Below the pieces are notes generated by a model that was not told the origin of the DNA, searched no databases, and was given only the letters and a program-made list of their open reading frames with translations. A stretch of 14,124 bases of DNA from SIG588 sp045533175 (GTDB lineage: Bacteria; Bacillota; Clostridia; Oscillospirales; Acutalibacteraceae), in contig JAZSHJ010000034.1 of NCBI GenBank assembly GCA_045533175.1, positions 1-14,124 on the forward strand. The letters run 5' to 3'. Made by a program: the position numbers and the translations under genes. Positions 7,207 through 14,124 of the stretch are shown here, one piece after another. Position 1 is the first letter of the stretch; every line of letters starts with the position of its first letter.

Positions 7207-9603
7207 ATGAAAAAGAAAAAAGCAGCAAACGAAACACCGTCCGTAAAACGACAGGAACAGTTAAAAGCGACCTTACGTGACGCGTTGCGTACACGTGGGG
7301 AAACCGCGGAAATTTTGGCGCTTGCCACCGCCGATATCACCAACGACGGCGAGTTGCGTCACTTGTACCTGGCGCTGACCAAAGAAACGATGTATCTTCT
7401 GATTTCGGCTCACAGCGACGAAATGCTGTTTTCGGGGGCGGGGACCCCAAAGCGTCCCCTGCACAGCGAAGACATTGCCGAAGTGTATCCCTTCTCGGTT
7501 TCCGCCATTCAAAACCCTTGCTTGCAAAACCAAGTGGTCGGCGGTTTGTTTGTGATTACCGTGGACGGGCAAGAGCAATGGATCTGCCGTTTTTCAAGTG
7601 CCAAAATGCGAGAAATGGCGCGTTTTGTACGTGAACTGAAAGAACTCCTCGGCGAAGCGGGAAACAGCGAAGAAAAACCCGCACACATCGGCGGGCCGGG
7701 AGGCGGACGTCGCAAAGGCGGCAAAGGAAAAAATGATGAGCCGGCCTGTTGTCCGAAATGCGGTATGCCGTATCCCGAAGCGGGACGTCAGGTTTGTCCC
7801 AAATGCATGGAAAAGCGCACGGTGTTCGTTCGTGTGCTGAAATACTTTACCGCATACAAATTCCATGTGGCAATTTTGCTGGGCAGTATCCTGCTTTCGG
7901 GCATATTTAATGCCATCTGGCCGTATATTACCGGTACGATCTTGTACGATAAAGTTTTGGGAAAAGACGTAACCTTTGCCAACGAACTGGGCATCGGCGG
8001 TCAGTTTGCGACCGCACTCGGTTTGTTGGTTGTGTGTATGGTAACCATCAAGGTCCTGCAACAACTCACGGGCGTTGTTCACGGGCGTATGACCGCCAAA
8101 ATCGTTCCCGGTGTGGTCGGTCGCATTAAAACAACCGTCTTTGATGCGTTGCAACGGTTGTCCATCAGCTTCTTCAACCGTCGTCAAACCGGCAGCCTGA
8201 TGCAACGCGTCAACGGCGACGCCAATGAAGTAACCGGTTTCTTTATTGATGGGTTACCTTATCTTTTGTTTAATATCATCACCATGGCGGCTTCGGTTGC
8301 GATTCTTTTTGCCGTCAACTGGAAATTGGCGATCATTGCGATCGTCACATTACCGCCGCTGTTTTTTGTAAGTTACTTCTTATTGCCGAAGCTATGGCAA
8401 GCGCATGGGCGGCGCGCCCATGCATCGCGCTCGCTGTATTCGGTGTTGAACGATAACTTCACAGGTGCACGCGTGGTAAAAGCGTTCGGGCGCGAAAAGA
8501 ACGAAAATACCCGTTTTGATAAGGTTAACAACCGTCTGCGCGACGCAGAGATCAACATCGTAAAATATCGCAACATGTATAGTGCCGCCTACAGCGTAGG
8601 CATTGAACTTCCCATTACGTTAGTGTGGACGTTCGGTGCGTGGTTCATTTTACAAAGCAGCGGTCAGTTCACCTACGGGGAACTGTTCACCTTCATAAAC
8701 TACATGGGAATGTTGCAAGGTCCGCTGGAGTTTTTCTCGATGGTATTCCAATGGTGGACAAACAGTATGAATGCCGCCCAACGTGTGTTTGAAATTGTGG
8801 ATGCCGAGCCGGAAATTGTGGAAAGTGAAAACGCTTTACACATAAATGTAGAAGGCCGTGTCACTCTGCGCGATGTTACCTTTGGTTATGAACCGAACAA
8901 ACCGGTACTGGAGCATATATCTCTTGATGTGAAAGCAGGGGAAATGCTCGGTATTGTGGGACATTCCGGGGCAGGCAAATCCACATTAGTGAACCTGATC
9001 TCCCGCCTGTACGATGCCGACGAAGGGGACGTTATGATCGATGGCGTAGATGTAAAGGATTTGTCCTTTTCATCGTTGCGCGGTGCCATTGCCATGGTGA
9101 GTCAGGAAACCTATATCTTTATGGGTACGGTGGCCGAAAATATCGCCTATGCCAAGCCGCATGCCACGCGCGAAGAGATCGTGCAGGCAGCCATGGCGGC
9201 AAGCGCCCATAGTTTCATTTGCCGATTGCCCGACGGATACGATACGGTGATCGGTACGGGAGGACGCAATCTTTCAGGCGGCGAACGGCAACGCCTCTCC
9301 ATTGCACGCGCCATTCTGGCCGATCCCAAAATTCTGGTGTTGGATGAAGCCACCGCTTCGGTGGATACCGAAACCGAACGCGCCATTCAAGATTCACTTG
9401 ACCGATTGGTGCAAGGACGCACCACCATCTCGATTGCCCACCGTTTATCCACGTTGCGCAACGCGGATCGCCTGATCGTATTGGAAAACGGAAAGGTGAC
9501 CGAACAAGGAACACACCATGAACTGGTGAAATTGAAAGGTACATATTATAAACTGCTCCAGTTGCAATCCAAAGCGCTGGCCATGAGGGGGATAGGGGAA
9601 TGA
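7207..9603 (+). CDS. ABC exporter half-transporter A with N-terminal PH-like domain and zinc ribbon
   Basis: This 798-residue protein is a membrane ABC exporter subunit about 200 residues longer than a standard one. Residues ~35-150 form a predicted beta-rich cytosolic domain that looks PH-like (a guess from the pattern), ending in CRFS-x3-M (127-134) and a helix. A Gly/Lys/Arg-rich linker (162-175) and a zinc ribbon follow (C182, C185, C197, C200). The membrane domain has about six helices, the first near 220-240. The ATPase domain is complete: Walker A 585-593, LSGGERQR 689-696, Walker B with catalytic E714, switch H745. ATG 7207 has AGGA seven bases upstream. The stop overlaps the start of the DUF1854 gene by four bases, and half-transporter B follows, so A and B probably pair as a heterodimer. 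Its substrate is unknown. It begins 58 bases after rnpB with no visible promoter of its own. Confidence 0.93.
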   Translation: MKKKKAANETPSVKRQEQLKATLRDALRTRGETAEILALATADITNDGELRHLYLALTKETMYLLISAHSDEMLFSGAGTPKRPLHSEDIAEVYPFSVSAIQNPCLQNQVVGGLFVITVDGQEQWICRFSSAKMREMARFVRELKELLGEAGNSEEKPAHIGGPGGGRRKGGKGKNDEPACCPKCGMPYPEAGRQVCPKCMEKRTVFVRVLKYFTAYKFHVAILLGSILLSGIFNAIWPYITGTILYDKVLGKDVTFANELGIGGQFATALGLLVVCMVTIKVLQQLTGVVHGRMTAKIVPGVVGRIKTTVFDALQRLSISFFNRRQTGSLMQRVNGDANEVTGFFIDGLPYLLFNIITMAASVAILFAVNWKLAIIAIVTLPPLFFVSYFLLPKLWQAHGRRAHASRSLYSVLNDNFTGARVVKAFGREKNENTRFDKVNNRLRDAEINIVKYRNMYSAAYSVGIELPITLVWTFGAWFILQSSGQFTYGELFTFINYMGMLQGPLEFFSMVFQWWTNSMNAAQRVFEIVDAEPEIVESENALHINVEGRVTLRDVTFGYEPNKPVLEHISLDVKAGEMLGIVGHSGAGKSTLVNLISRLYDADEGDVMIDGVDVKDLSFSSLRGAIAMVSQETYIFMGTVAENIAYAKPHATREEIVQAAMAASAHSFICRLPDGYDTVIGTGGRNLSGGERQRLSIARAILADPKILVLDEATASVDTETERAIQDSLDRLVQGRTTISIAHRLSTLRNADRLIVLENGKVTEQGTHHELVKLKGTYYKLLQLQSKALAMRGIGE

Positions 9604-10172
9604 AGGATAAGGATACGTTGTTGACAAATGCGGTCGAAAGCGATGTGATCGCCAATGAAAAACAGGCGGTACAAGATTTGATCGCCATGCGTTCCATCAC
9701 CTCCGATAACGCGGTGTTTTCACGCACAAACGGCGGTTTTGTATCCATGCAATATAGGGATAAGACCTATTCGCGCGTGGCGATTCACCGCTGTTTTCCG
9801 CATTCCGATCCCACCCACTATATTTCGGTGCGAGAAGTGGAAAACGACGGAAAAGAGATCGGTTTAATCGAAGATCTGAACGCATTGCCGCAGGATGTGC
9901 AGGATATGTTAAACGAACAGATGGAACTGCGCTATTTTTCGCCGAAGATCCTAAAGATCCACGATATCAAAGCGGAATACGGATATTCGTATTGGGACGT
10001 TACGACCGATCGAGGACGGTGTCGTTTCACCGCACGTATGGGTGGCGGAAGTGTGTATTCCATCGGGAAAGATCGCTATCTTGTGAACGATCTGGACGGA
10101 AACCGTTTTGAAATTCCCGATTTGAACGTGTTGACCACGAAAGAAGCCAAAAAAATCGATCTGTTTATCTGA
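9600..10172 (+). CDS. DUF1854 family protein, partner of the flanking ABC exporter
   Basis: This 190-residue soluble protein has no signal peptide or membrane segment. Its C-terminal two thirds resemble my recollection of DUF1854: ISVREVENDGKEIGLIEDL, the acidic helix LPQDVQDMLNEQMELRYF, PKILKIHDIK, then YWDVTTDRGRCRF (131-143) and YLVNDLDGNRFEIPDL near 160-175. The first ~50 residues look variable. The family's function is unknown; NCBI names Betaproteobacterial members as cyanophycin metabolism-associated, from their place beside an ABC transporter and cyanophycin synthetase. ATG 9600 sits in an ATGA overlap with the stop of half-transporter A, with GAGGGGGA seven bases upstream, so translation is probably coupled. 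Half-transporter B starts 13 bases after its stop. This suggests a subunit or regulator made in proportion to the transporter. The family call has not been checked by a search. Confidence 0.8.
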   Translation: MKDKDTLLTNAVESDVIANEKQAVQDLIAMRSITSDNAVFSRTNGGFVSMQYRDKTYSRVAIHRCFPHSDPTHYISVREVENDGKEIGLIEDLNALPQDVQDMLNEQMELRYFSPKILKIHDIKAEYGYSYWDVTTDRGRCRFTARMGGGSVYSIGKDRYLVNDLDGNRFEIPDLNVLTTKEAKKIDLFI

Positions 10173-10185
10173 CACGAGGAACGCT

Positions 10186-12387
10186 ATGAACTTACATTAT
10201 ACGTTACCGGAACACGAACAGTCGGTTGTAAAACCGCGTTTATTATCGGAAAAAATTGAATATTGTGTTCCGTACGATTTGACGGCTGAAGGCAACTTTT
10301 GCACCGACGGATGGATCGTCGTGACACGCACGCGCCTTTTATGCCTGCAAAACGGGCAAATAGCCGCGGATACAGCGCTGGATACATGCGATGAGATACT
10401 TTGCATTTCCAATATCGACAGCGGCAATTTGGCGGCAAAAAGCGGGGGAGAAGATACGCTTCTTTGTCGGTTCAGTATGCGACACATGGTGCGGATTTCC
10501 TACGTTGCACGCGGTGCAACGCTGTTTTGTCGCGAAGAACAGCGGATACTGGAAAGCCCTGAAAAGGAACGGTATTGCCCCAAATGCGGCGCGGTATTAC
10601 CGGGCACGGTATCTTGCCCACGCTGTAACGGCGGCGGACGAACGTTCCGCCGTCTGTGGGATCTGTGCCATCGCTATGTATTGCCGCTTTTATGCCTCAC
10701 GCTGTTTATTGCCGTCACATCGGCCATCGCACTCGGGCAACAGTTTATCCAACGCGATTTCATCGATAACGTATTGGTACCCGCTAAAGGCCGTTTGCAA
10801 GAGGTATTAACCTTCTTTGCGTTGATGATCGGTATGTTTGTGGTGGCGCTTGTTTGCCGCATTTCACGCACCGTTCTCAGCAACCGTCTCGGCACGCGCA
10901 TCAGTCGCGACTTGCGTCAACGCGTGTTTGAAAAGATCAATCTCTTATCGCTGTCGTTTGTGGACAAACGCCAAGCAGGCGAACTTATGAACCGCGTAGT
11001 AGACGATACAGGCCAAGTACGCCAGTTTATGGAAGAAGTTTTTGCCGGAATGTTCAACCAGCTCTTCACCATGGGCGGTGCAATCGTTATCATGTTCGTC
11101 ATGAATCCTATGCTTGCCCTCATTACCGTGGCATTTTTGCCGTTGGCGGCGGTGCTTGTTCGCACGTTCCACAAACGAGAGATGCGCTTATGGCGGCAGC
11201 AATGGCGATATAACGATCAGGTAAACAACCGTTTGCAAGACATCATTTCGGGTATTCGTGTGGTAAAATCGTTTGGACAAGAAGAACGCGAAAGCGCACG
11301 GTTCAAGCGGTATACTGAGCGTTATTGCGAATTACAGCAACGAAACGAACACTTCTTTGCCACGTTGTATCCGTTTGTTACGTTGATTTTAACAACCGGT
11401 ACTTTTTTTGTCATCTATTTCGGCGGTTCGGATGTGTTGCGCGGGCAAATGACTATCGGCGAACTTATGCAGTTATCCGCTTATGCATCGATGTTGTTCG
11501 GTCCGCTTGGTTGGCTAACACGACTTCCTCGTATGCTGATGCGGCTTACCAACTCGCTTGAACGTATCTACGATATTTTAGACGAAGAATCCGATGTAGC
11601 AGAACACGAACATCCGAAGGACGTAACCATCCGCGGCCATATTCGTTTTGAAAACGTAACCTTCGGTTACCGTTCCTATGAACCTGTGTTGGAGAAAATT
11701 AATTTTGACGTACAACCCGGGGAAATGATCGGTCTGGTAGGCGCTTCGGGTTCCGGCAAGTCCACCCTTATCAACTTGATCATGCGGTTGTATGATGCCG
11801 ATGACGGCCGTATTTTGGTGGACGATATCGATCTGCGCGAATTTTCAAAAGCGGGGTTACACAACCAGATCGGCGTGGTGCTGCAGGAAACGTTCCTGTT
11901 CACGGGTTCGATTTACGACAACATTCGTTATGCAAAGCCCGAAGCCACAAAGGCCGAGGTGATTCAAGCGGCTAAAATGGCCAACGCACACGAGTTTATC
12001 GTAAAATTTCCCGACGGATACGATACCTATGTGGGAGAGCACGGGTACACCTTATCGGGCGGTGAACGCCAACGCATTGCGATCGCCCGTGCCATTCTTC
12101 ACCGTCCGCGTCTGTTAGTTTTAGACGAAGCGACCAGCAGTTTGGATACCGAAACCGAATTTCAGATCCAAGAGGCACTCGACCGCCTTACCGAAGGGCG
12201 CACGACCTTTGCCATTGCGCATCGCTTATCCACATTGCGCAATGCCAACCGCATTTTTGTGTTGGATAAACACGGCATTGCGGAAATGGGCACACACAAT
12301 GAACTTATTCGTCAAAAGGGTGTCTATTACGGTCTTGTGATGGCCCAAATGCAGATGCATAAGATCAAAAACGAAGAATCCGTGTGA
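10186..12387 (+). CDS. ABC exporter half-transporter B with N-terminal PH-like domain and zinc ribbon
   Basis: This 733-residue protein has the same order of parts as half-transporter A. Residues 1-125 form a beta-rich cytosolic domain with the PH-like pattern IVVTRTRLLCL near 44-54 and the shared CRFS-x3-M motif (94-101); it is rich in cysteine (C27, C39, C53, C68, C73, C94, C115). A zinc ribbon follows (C131, C134, C144, C147), then a six-helix exporter membrane domain starting near 165. The ATPase domain is complete: Walker A 519-527, LSGGERQR 623-630, Walker B with E648, switch H679. GAGGAA lies just upstream of the ATG, 13 bases after the DUF1854 stop. The two halves differ enough to be distinct subunits and presumably form a heterodimer. 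No catalytic residue is missing in either, unlike many heterodimeric exporters with one dead site. The transported compound cannot be read from the sequence. Confidence 0.93.
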   Translation: MNLHYTLPEHEQSVVKPRLLSEKIEYCVPYDLTAEGNFCTDGWIVVTRTRLLCLQNGQIAADTALDTCDEILCISNIDSGNLAAKSGGEDTLLCRFSMRHMVRISYVARGATLFCREEQRILESPEKERYCPKCGAVLPGTVSCPRCNGGGRTFRRLWDLCHRYVLPLLCLTLFIAVTSAIALGQQFIQRDFIDNVLVPAKGRLQEVLTFFALMIGMFVVALVCRISRTVLSNRLGTRISRDLRQRVFEKINLLSLSFVDKRQAGELMNRVVDDTGQVRQFMEEVFAGMFNQLFTMGGAIVIMFVMNPMLALITVAFLPLAAVLVRTFHKREMRLWRQQWRYNDQVNNRLQDIISGIRVVKSFGQEERESARFKRYTERYCELQQRNEHFFATLYPFVTLILTTGTFFVIYFGGSDVLRGQMTIGELMQLSAYASMLFGPLGWLTRLPRMLMRLTNSLERIYDILDEESDVAEHEHPKDVTIRGHIRFENVTFGYRSYEPVLEKINFDVQPGEMIGLVGASGSGKSTLINLIMRLYDADDGRILVDDIDLREFSKAGLHNQIGVVLQETFLFTGSIYDNIRYAKPEATKAEVIQAAKMANAHEFIVKFPDGYDTYVGEHGYTLSGGERQRIAIARAILHRPRLLVLDEATSSLDTETEFQIQEALDRLTEGRTTFAIAHRLSTLRNANRIFVLDKHGIAEMGTHNELIRQKGVYYGLVMAQMQMHKIKNEESV

Positions 12388-12479
12388 TCCACATAGGCAA
12401 ACAGGGCGACGGCAGCACATAGCAGAAATATACATCCCAACATTCCCAGAATACACACATAACGGCAAAAACGAAGCAT
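12327..12479 (-). CDS. Possible small membrane protein (doubtful)
   Basis: A 50-codon frame begins at ATG 12479 with AGGTG eight bases upstream; a second ATG six bases earlier (12485) is poorly spaced. The product would be strongly hydrophobic and cysteine-rich, with one clear membrane segment (about residues 8-30) and a second near 36-48. I do not recognise it. Against it: the last 20 codons lie antisense to the 3' end of half-transporter B, which can create hydrophobic runs by chance, and it sits just beyond the terminator of the iscU transcript with no visible promoter. In favour: the first part lies outside any other gene and has a fair ribosome binding site. Confidence 0.25.
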   Translation of the reverse strand: MLRFCRYVCILGMLGCIFLLCAAVALFAYVDHTDSSFLILCICIWAITRP

Positions 12480-12511
12480 TGTCATCACACCTTTCACCGT
12501 ACAGTATGCGC

Positions 12512-12559
12512 AAAAAAGAGCAGTCACACACGGGGTGCCCCGCACGTGACTGCTCTTTT
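12512..12559. terminator. Bidirectional terminator between the ABC module and the nifS-iscU operon
   Basis: AAAAGAGCAGTCAC (12514-12527) is perfectly complementary to 12546-12559, with a second CGGG/CCCG pairing inside. On the minus strand the stem begins 7 bases after the iscU stop and ends in six Ts; on the plus strand it ends in TTTT and lies about 125 bases after the stop of half-transporter B. It therefore fits as the shared end of two convergent transcripts. Confidence 0.9.
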
Positions 12560-12566
12560 CGTATAA

Positions 12567-13007
12567 TCAGATGTGACAAGCTTCGATCTCTTCCGCCGTC
12601 TGTAACTTGCCGACAATCGGTTCGGGATCGATTCCTTGACGTTGATAATAATCCGCAATCGCCGCCTTGATCGCTTGCTCTGCCAAAACCGAGCAATGGA
12701 TCTTGTGGGAGGGAAGACCGTCGAGCGCTTCTACGACCGCCTTATTGGAGAGTTGCAGCGCTTCTTCGATGCTTTTTCCCATAATCATTTCGGTGGCAAT
12801 CGAACTGGTGGCAATCGCCGAACCGCATCCGAACGTCTTAAATTTCACATCGGCAATGATCCCGTTTTCCACGCGGATGTACATCTTCATAATGTCGCCG
12901 CACTTGGCGTTGCCGATCTCGCCGATGCCGTTGGCATCCGCAATCTCGCCTACGTTGCGGGGGTTGGTAAAGTGATCCATCACTTTTTCGCTGTAAAATG
13001 CTGCCAT
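12567..13007 (-). CDS. iscU: Iron-sulfur cluster assembly scaffold, NifU/IscU N-terminal type
   Basis: This 146-residue cytosolic protein receives sulfur from the cysteine desulfurase and builds [2Fe-2S]/[4Fe-4S] clusters for transfer to target proteins. The three cluster ligands are present: C36 in NAKCGD with D38, C61 in FGCGSA, and C105 in KIHCS. The end beyond KIHCSVLAEQAIKAAIADYY is a short tail. No C-terminal Nfu domain is fused, so it is the single-domain IscU-like form seen in Clostridia, often annotated NifU. I chose ATG 13007 because GAGAGGA lies six bases upstream and the family starts at this point; an upstream start at 13055 would extend into the nifS gene. It follows nifS by 14 bases and is certainly in the same operon. 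A strong terminator follows directly. Confidence 0.95.
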   Translation of the reverse strand: MAAFYSEKVMDHFTNPRNVGEIADANGIGEIGNAKCGDIMKMYIRVENGIIADVKFKTFGCGSAIATSSIATEMIMGKSIEEALQLSNKAVVEALDGLPSHKIHCSVLAEQAIKAAIADYYQRQGIDPEPIVGKLQTAEEIEACHI

Positions 13008-13021
13008 AACGTATCCTCTCT

Positions 13022-14124
13022 TTACACAGTTTCCGCTTTCACAATGTGTTCCCATAACGGCGACATTTCGCGCAGGCGGGACACCACGGGCGGTACTTTT
13101 TCCAAAATATAGTCAATGTCTTCATCGGTCGTGTCCTCGGAAATGGTCAAACGCAACGAACCGTGTGCGATCTCATGCTTCAGCCCGATGGAAAGCAAGA
13201 CGTGACTGGGATCCAACGAACCCGACGTACACGCCGATCCCGACGAGGCACAGATGCCAAACATATCCAGCATCAAAAGCAAACTTTCGCCTTCAATTCC
13301 TTCAAAACTCACGTTCACGTTGCCCGGTAAGCGATTCGCGCGATCACCGTTCAATCGACTGCGCACACAAGAAGAGAGCAAACCGTCGATCAAGCGGTCG
13401 CGTTTGGCACTTACGGCCGAAGCGGTTTCGGAAAGGCGCTCACAACACAGTTTCAACGCGGCAGCCATACCTACGATACCCGCTGTATTTTCTGTTCCTG
13501 CACGACGGCGATTTTCCTGTGCGCCGCCATCGATCAGGTTGCCGAATCGCACACCGCGACGGCATACCAAGGCACCGACACCTTTGGGCCCGTGGAACTT
13601 GTGGCCGGAAAGGGACAGCATGTCGATATTCATATCCGCGAAATGCACGGGAATATGACCAACCGCCTGCACCGCATCGGTATGAAACAACACACCAGCT
13701 TCGCGGCACACAGCACCGATTTCGGCAATCGGTTGAATGGTGCCGATCTCGTTATTGGCAAACATCACGGTGCAAAGACCGGTTTCGGGGCGGATCGCCG
13801 TCTTCACATCTTCCACCTTGACAATGCCGTTATCGTATACCGGCAAAAGCGTTACATCAAACCCTTGCTTTTTGAGTGTATCCAGCGTGTGAAGCACGGC
13901 GTGATGTTCAAATACCGTGGAGATAATGTGGGTTTTCCCCTTGGTTTTCATAGCGGCGGCCGCCATTTTAATGGCCCAGTTATCCGCTTCGCTGCCGCCG
14001 GAGGTGAAATATACCTCCGCAGGCAAACAGCCAAGACAATCGGCCACCGTTTGACGGGCGGCATCGATCGCTTCACGGGACGTCTGACCAAAAGCATACA
14101 GGGAAGAGGGATTGCCGTACTCTT
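13022..14124 (-). CDS. nifS: Cysteine desulfurase NifS/IscS, partial (N-terminus outside window)
   Basis: This PLP enzyme removes sulfur from cysteine and passes it to the IscU scaffold encoded next. About 366 residues are visible and the frame stays open to the window edge, so a short N-terminal piece is missing; the visible part begins EYGNPSSLYAFGQTSREA, a family hallmark. A GTG at 14047 is internal, not the start. Also seen are FTSGGSEADN, FHTDAVQAVGHIP, the PLP lysine in SGHKFHGPKG, the ENRRRAGTENTAGIVG segment, and the catalytic cysteine in SSGSACTSGSLDPSH, as in group I enzymes that work with IscU/NifU rather than SufU. The symbol nifS or iscS is a matter of convention; no nitrogen fixation gene is visible. 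Whether an iscR regulator lies upstream cannot be seen. Confidence 0.95.
   Translation of the reverse strand, partial: EYGNPSSLYAFGQTSREAIDAARQTVADCLGCLPAEVYFTSGGSEADNWAIKMAAAAMKTKGKTHIISTVFEHHAVLHTLDTLKKQGFDVTLLPVYDNGIVKVEDVKTAIRPETGLCTVMFANNEIGTIQPIAEIGAVCREAGVLFHTDAVQAVGHIPVHFADMNIDMLSLSGHKFHGPKGVGALVCRRGVRFGNLIDGGAQENRRRAGTENTAGIVGMAAALKLCCERLSETASAVSAKRDRLIDGLLSSCVRSRLNGDRANRLPGNVNVSFEGIEGESLLLMLDMFGICASSGSACTSGSLDPSHVLLSIGLKHEIAHGSLRLTISEDTTDEDIDYILEKVPPVVSRLREMSPLWEHIVKAETV

Noticed and set aside
6945..7343. 132-codon minus-strand frame across rnpB and the start of the first ABC gene
   Set aside because: Its sequence is the complement of conserved RNase P RNA blocks and of a well-supported coding region.
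7207..12387. Reading the ABC pair as a multidrug or bacteriocin exporter operon
   Set aside because: No peptidase C39 domain, precursor peptide, immunity gene or MarR/TetR regulator is present; the extra zinc-ribbon front ends and DUF1854 partner point elsewhere.
13165..13821. 218-codon plus-strand frame opposite nifS
   Set aside because: It is rich in Arg, Ser and His as expected from antisense reading, and nifS is certain on the other strand.

Overview
The window looks like a chromosomal segment of a low-to-mid GC Gram-positive bacterium of the class Clostridia, plausibly an Oscillospiraceae/Ruminococcaceae-type gut anaerobe. This rests on strong AGGAGG-like ribosome binding sites, consensus sigma-A promoters, a type III glutamine synthetase, a NifS plus NifU-type iron-sulfur pair, and U-tailed hairpin terminators. 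The taxonomic call is inference. I see no insertion sequences, CRISPR arrays or phage genes.

Layout. (1) Bases 1-4173, plus strand: the 3' end of prfC (RF3), then valS, then a short-chain dehydrogenase with an unusual cofactor loop. Gaps are about 11-12 bases, so this is probably one operon, closed by a strong hairpin. (2) 4209-6384, minus strand: glnN (type III glutamine synthetase) with a near-perfect TTGACA-N17-TATACT promoter, convergent with the first operon. (3) 6484-7176, plus strand: a tRNA-Lys(UUU) unit with its own consensus promoter and terminator, then rnpB (class A RNase P RNA), also with its own promoter and terminator. (4) 7207-12387, plus strand: the most interesting part, a tightly packed three-gene module of ABC exporter half-transporter A, a DUF1854-type protein and ABC exporter half-transporter B. 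(5) 12514-14124, minus strand: an iscU/nifU scaffold gene and the 3' part of a nifS/iscS cysteine desulfurase, convergent with the ABC module and separated from it by a bidirectional terminator.

How they work together. Most of the window is housekeeping: translation termination, tRNA charging, a tRNA, RNase P, ammonium assimilation and Fe-S assembly. The ABC module is different. Each half-transporter carries an extra cytosolic front end (a domain that looks PH-like, then a four-cysteine zinc ribbon) before the usual six-helix membrane domain and ATPase. Both share a CRFS-x3-M motif in the extra domain, and both ATPase domains keep all catalytic motifs. The small protein between them starts inside the stop codon of A and belongs, from memory, to the DUF1854 family, which in Betaproteobacteria accompanies an ABC transporter near cyanophycin genes. 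No cyanophycin gene is visible here and the substrate is unknown. The module has no room for its own promoter downstream of the rnpB terminator, so its expression may depend on read-through from rnpB or on a promoter hidden inside rnpB.
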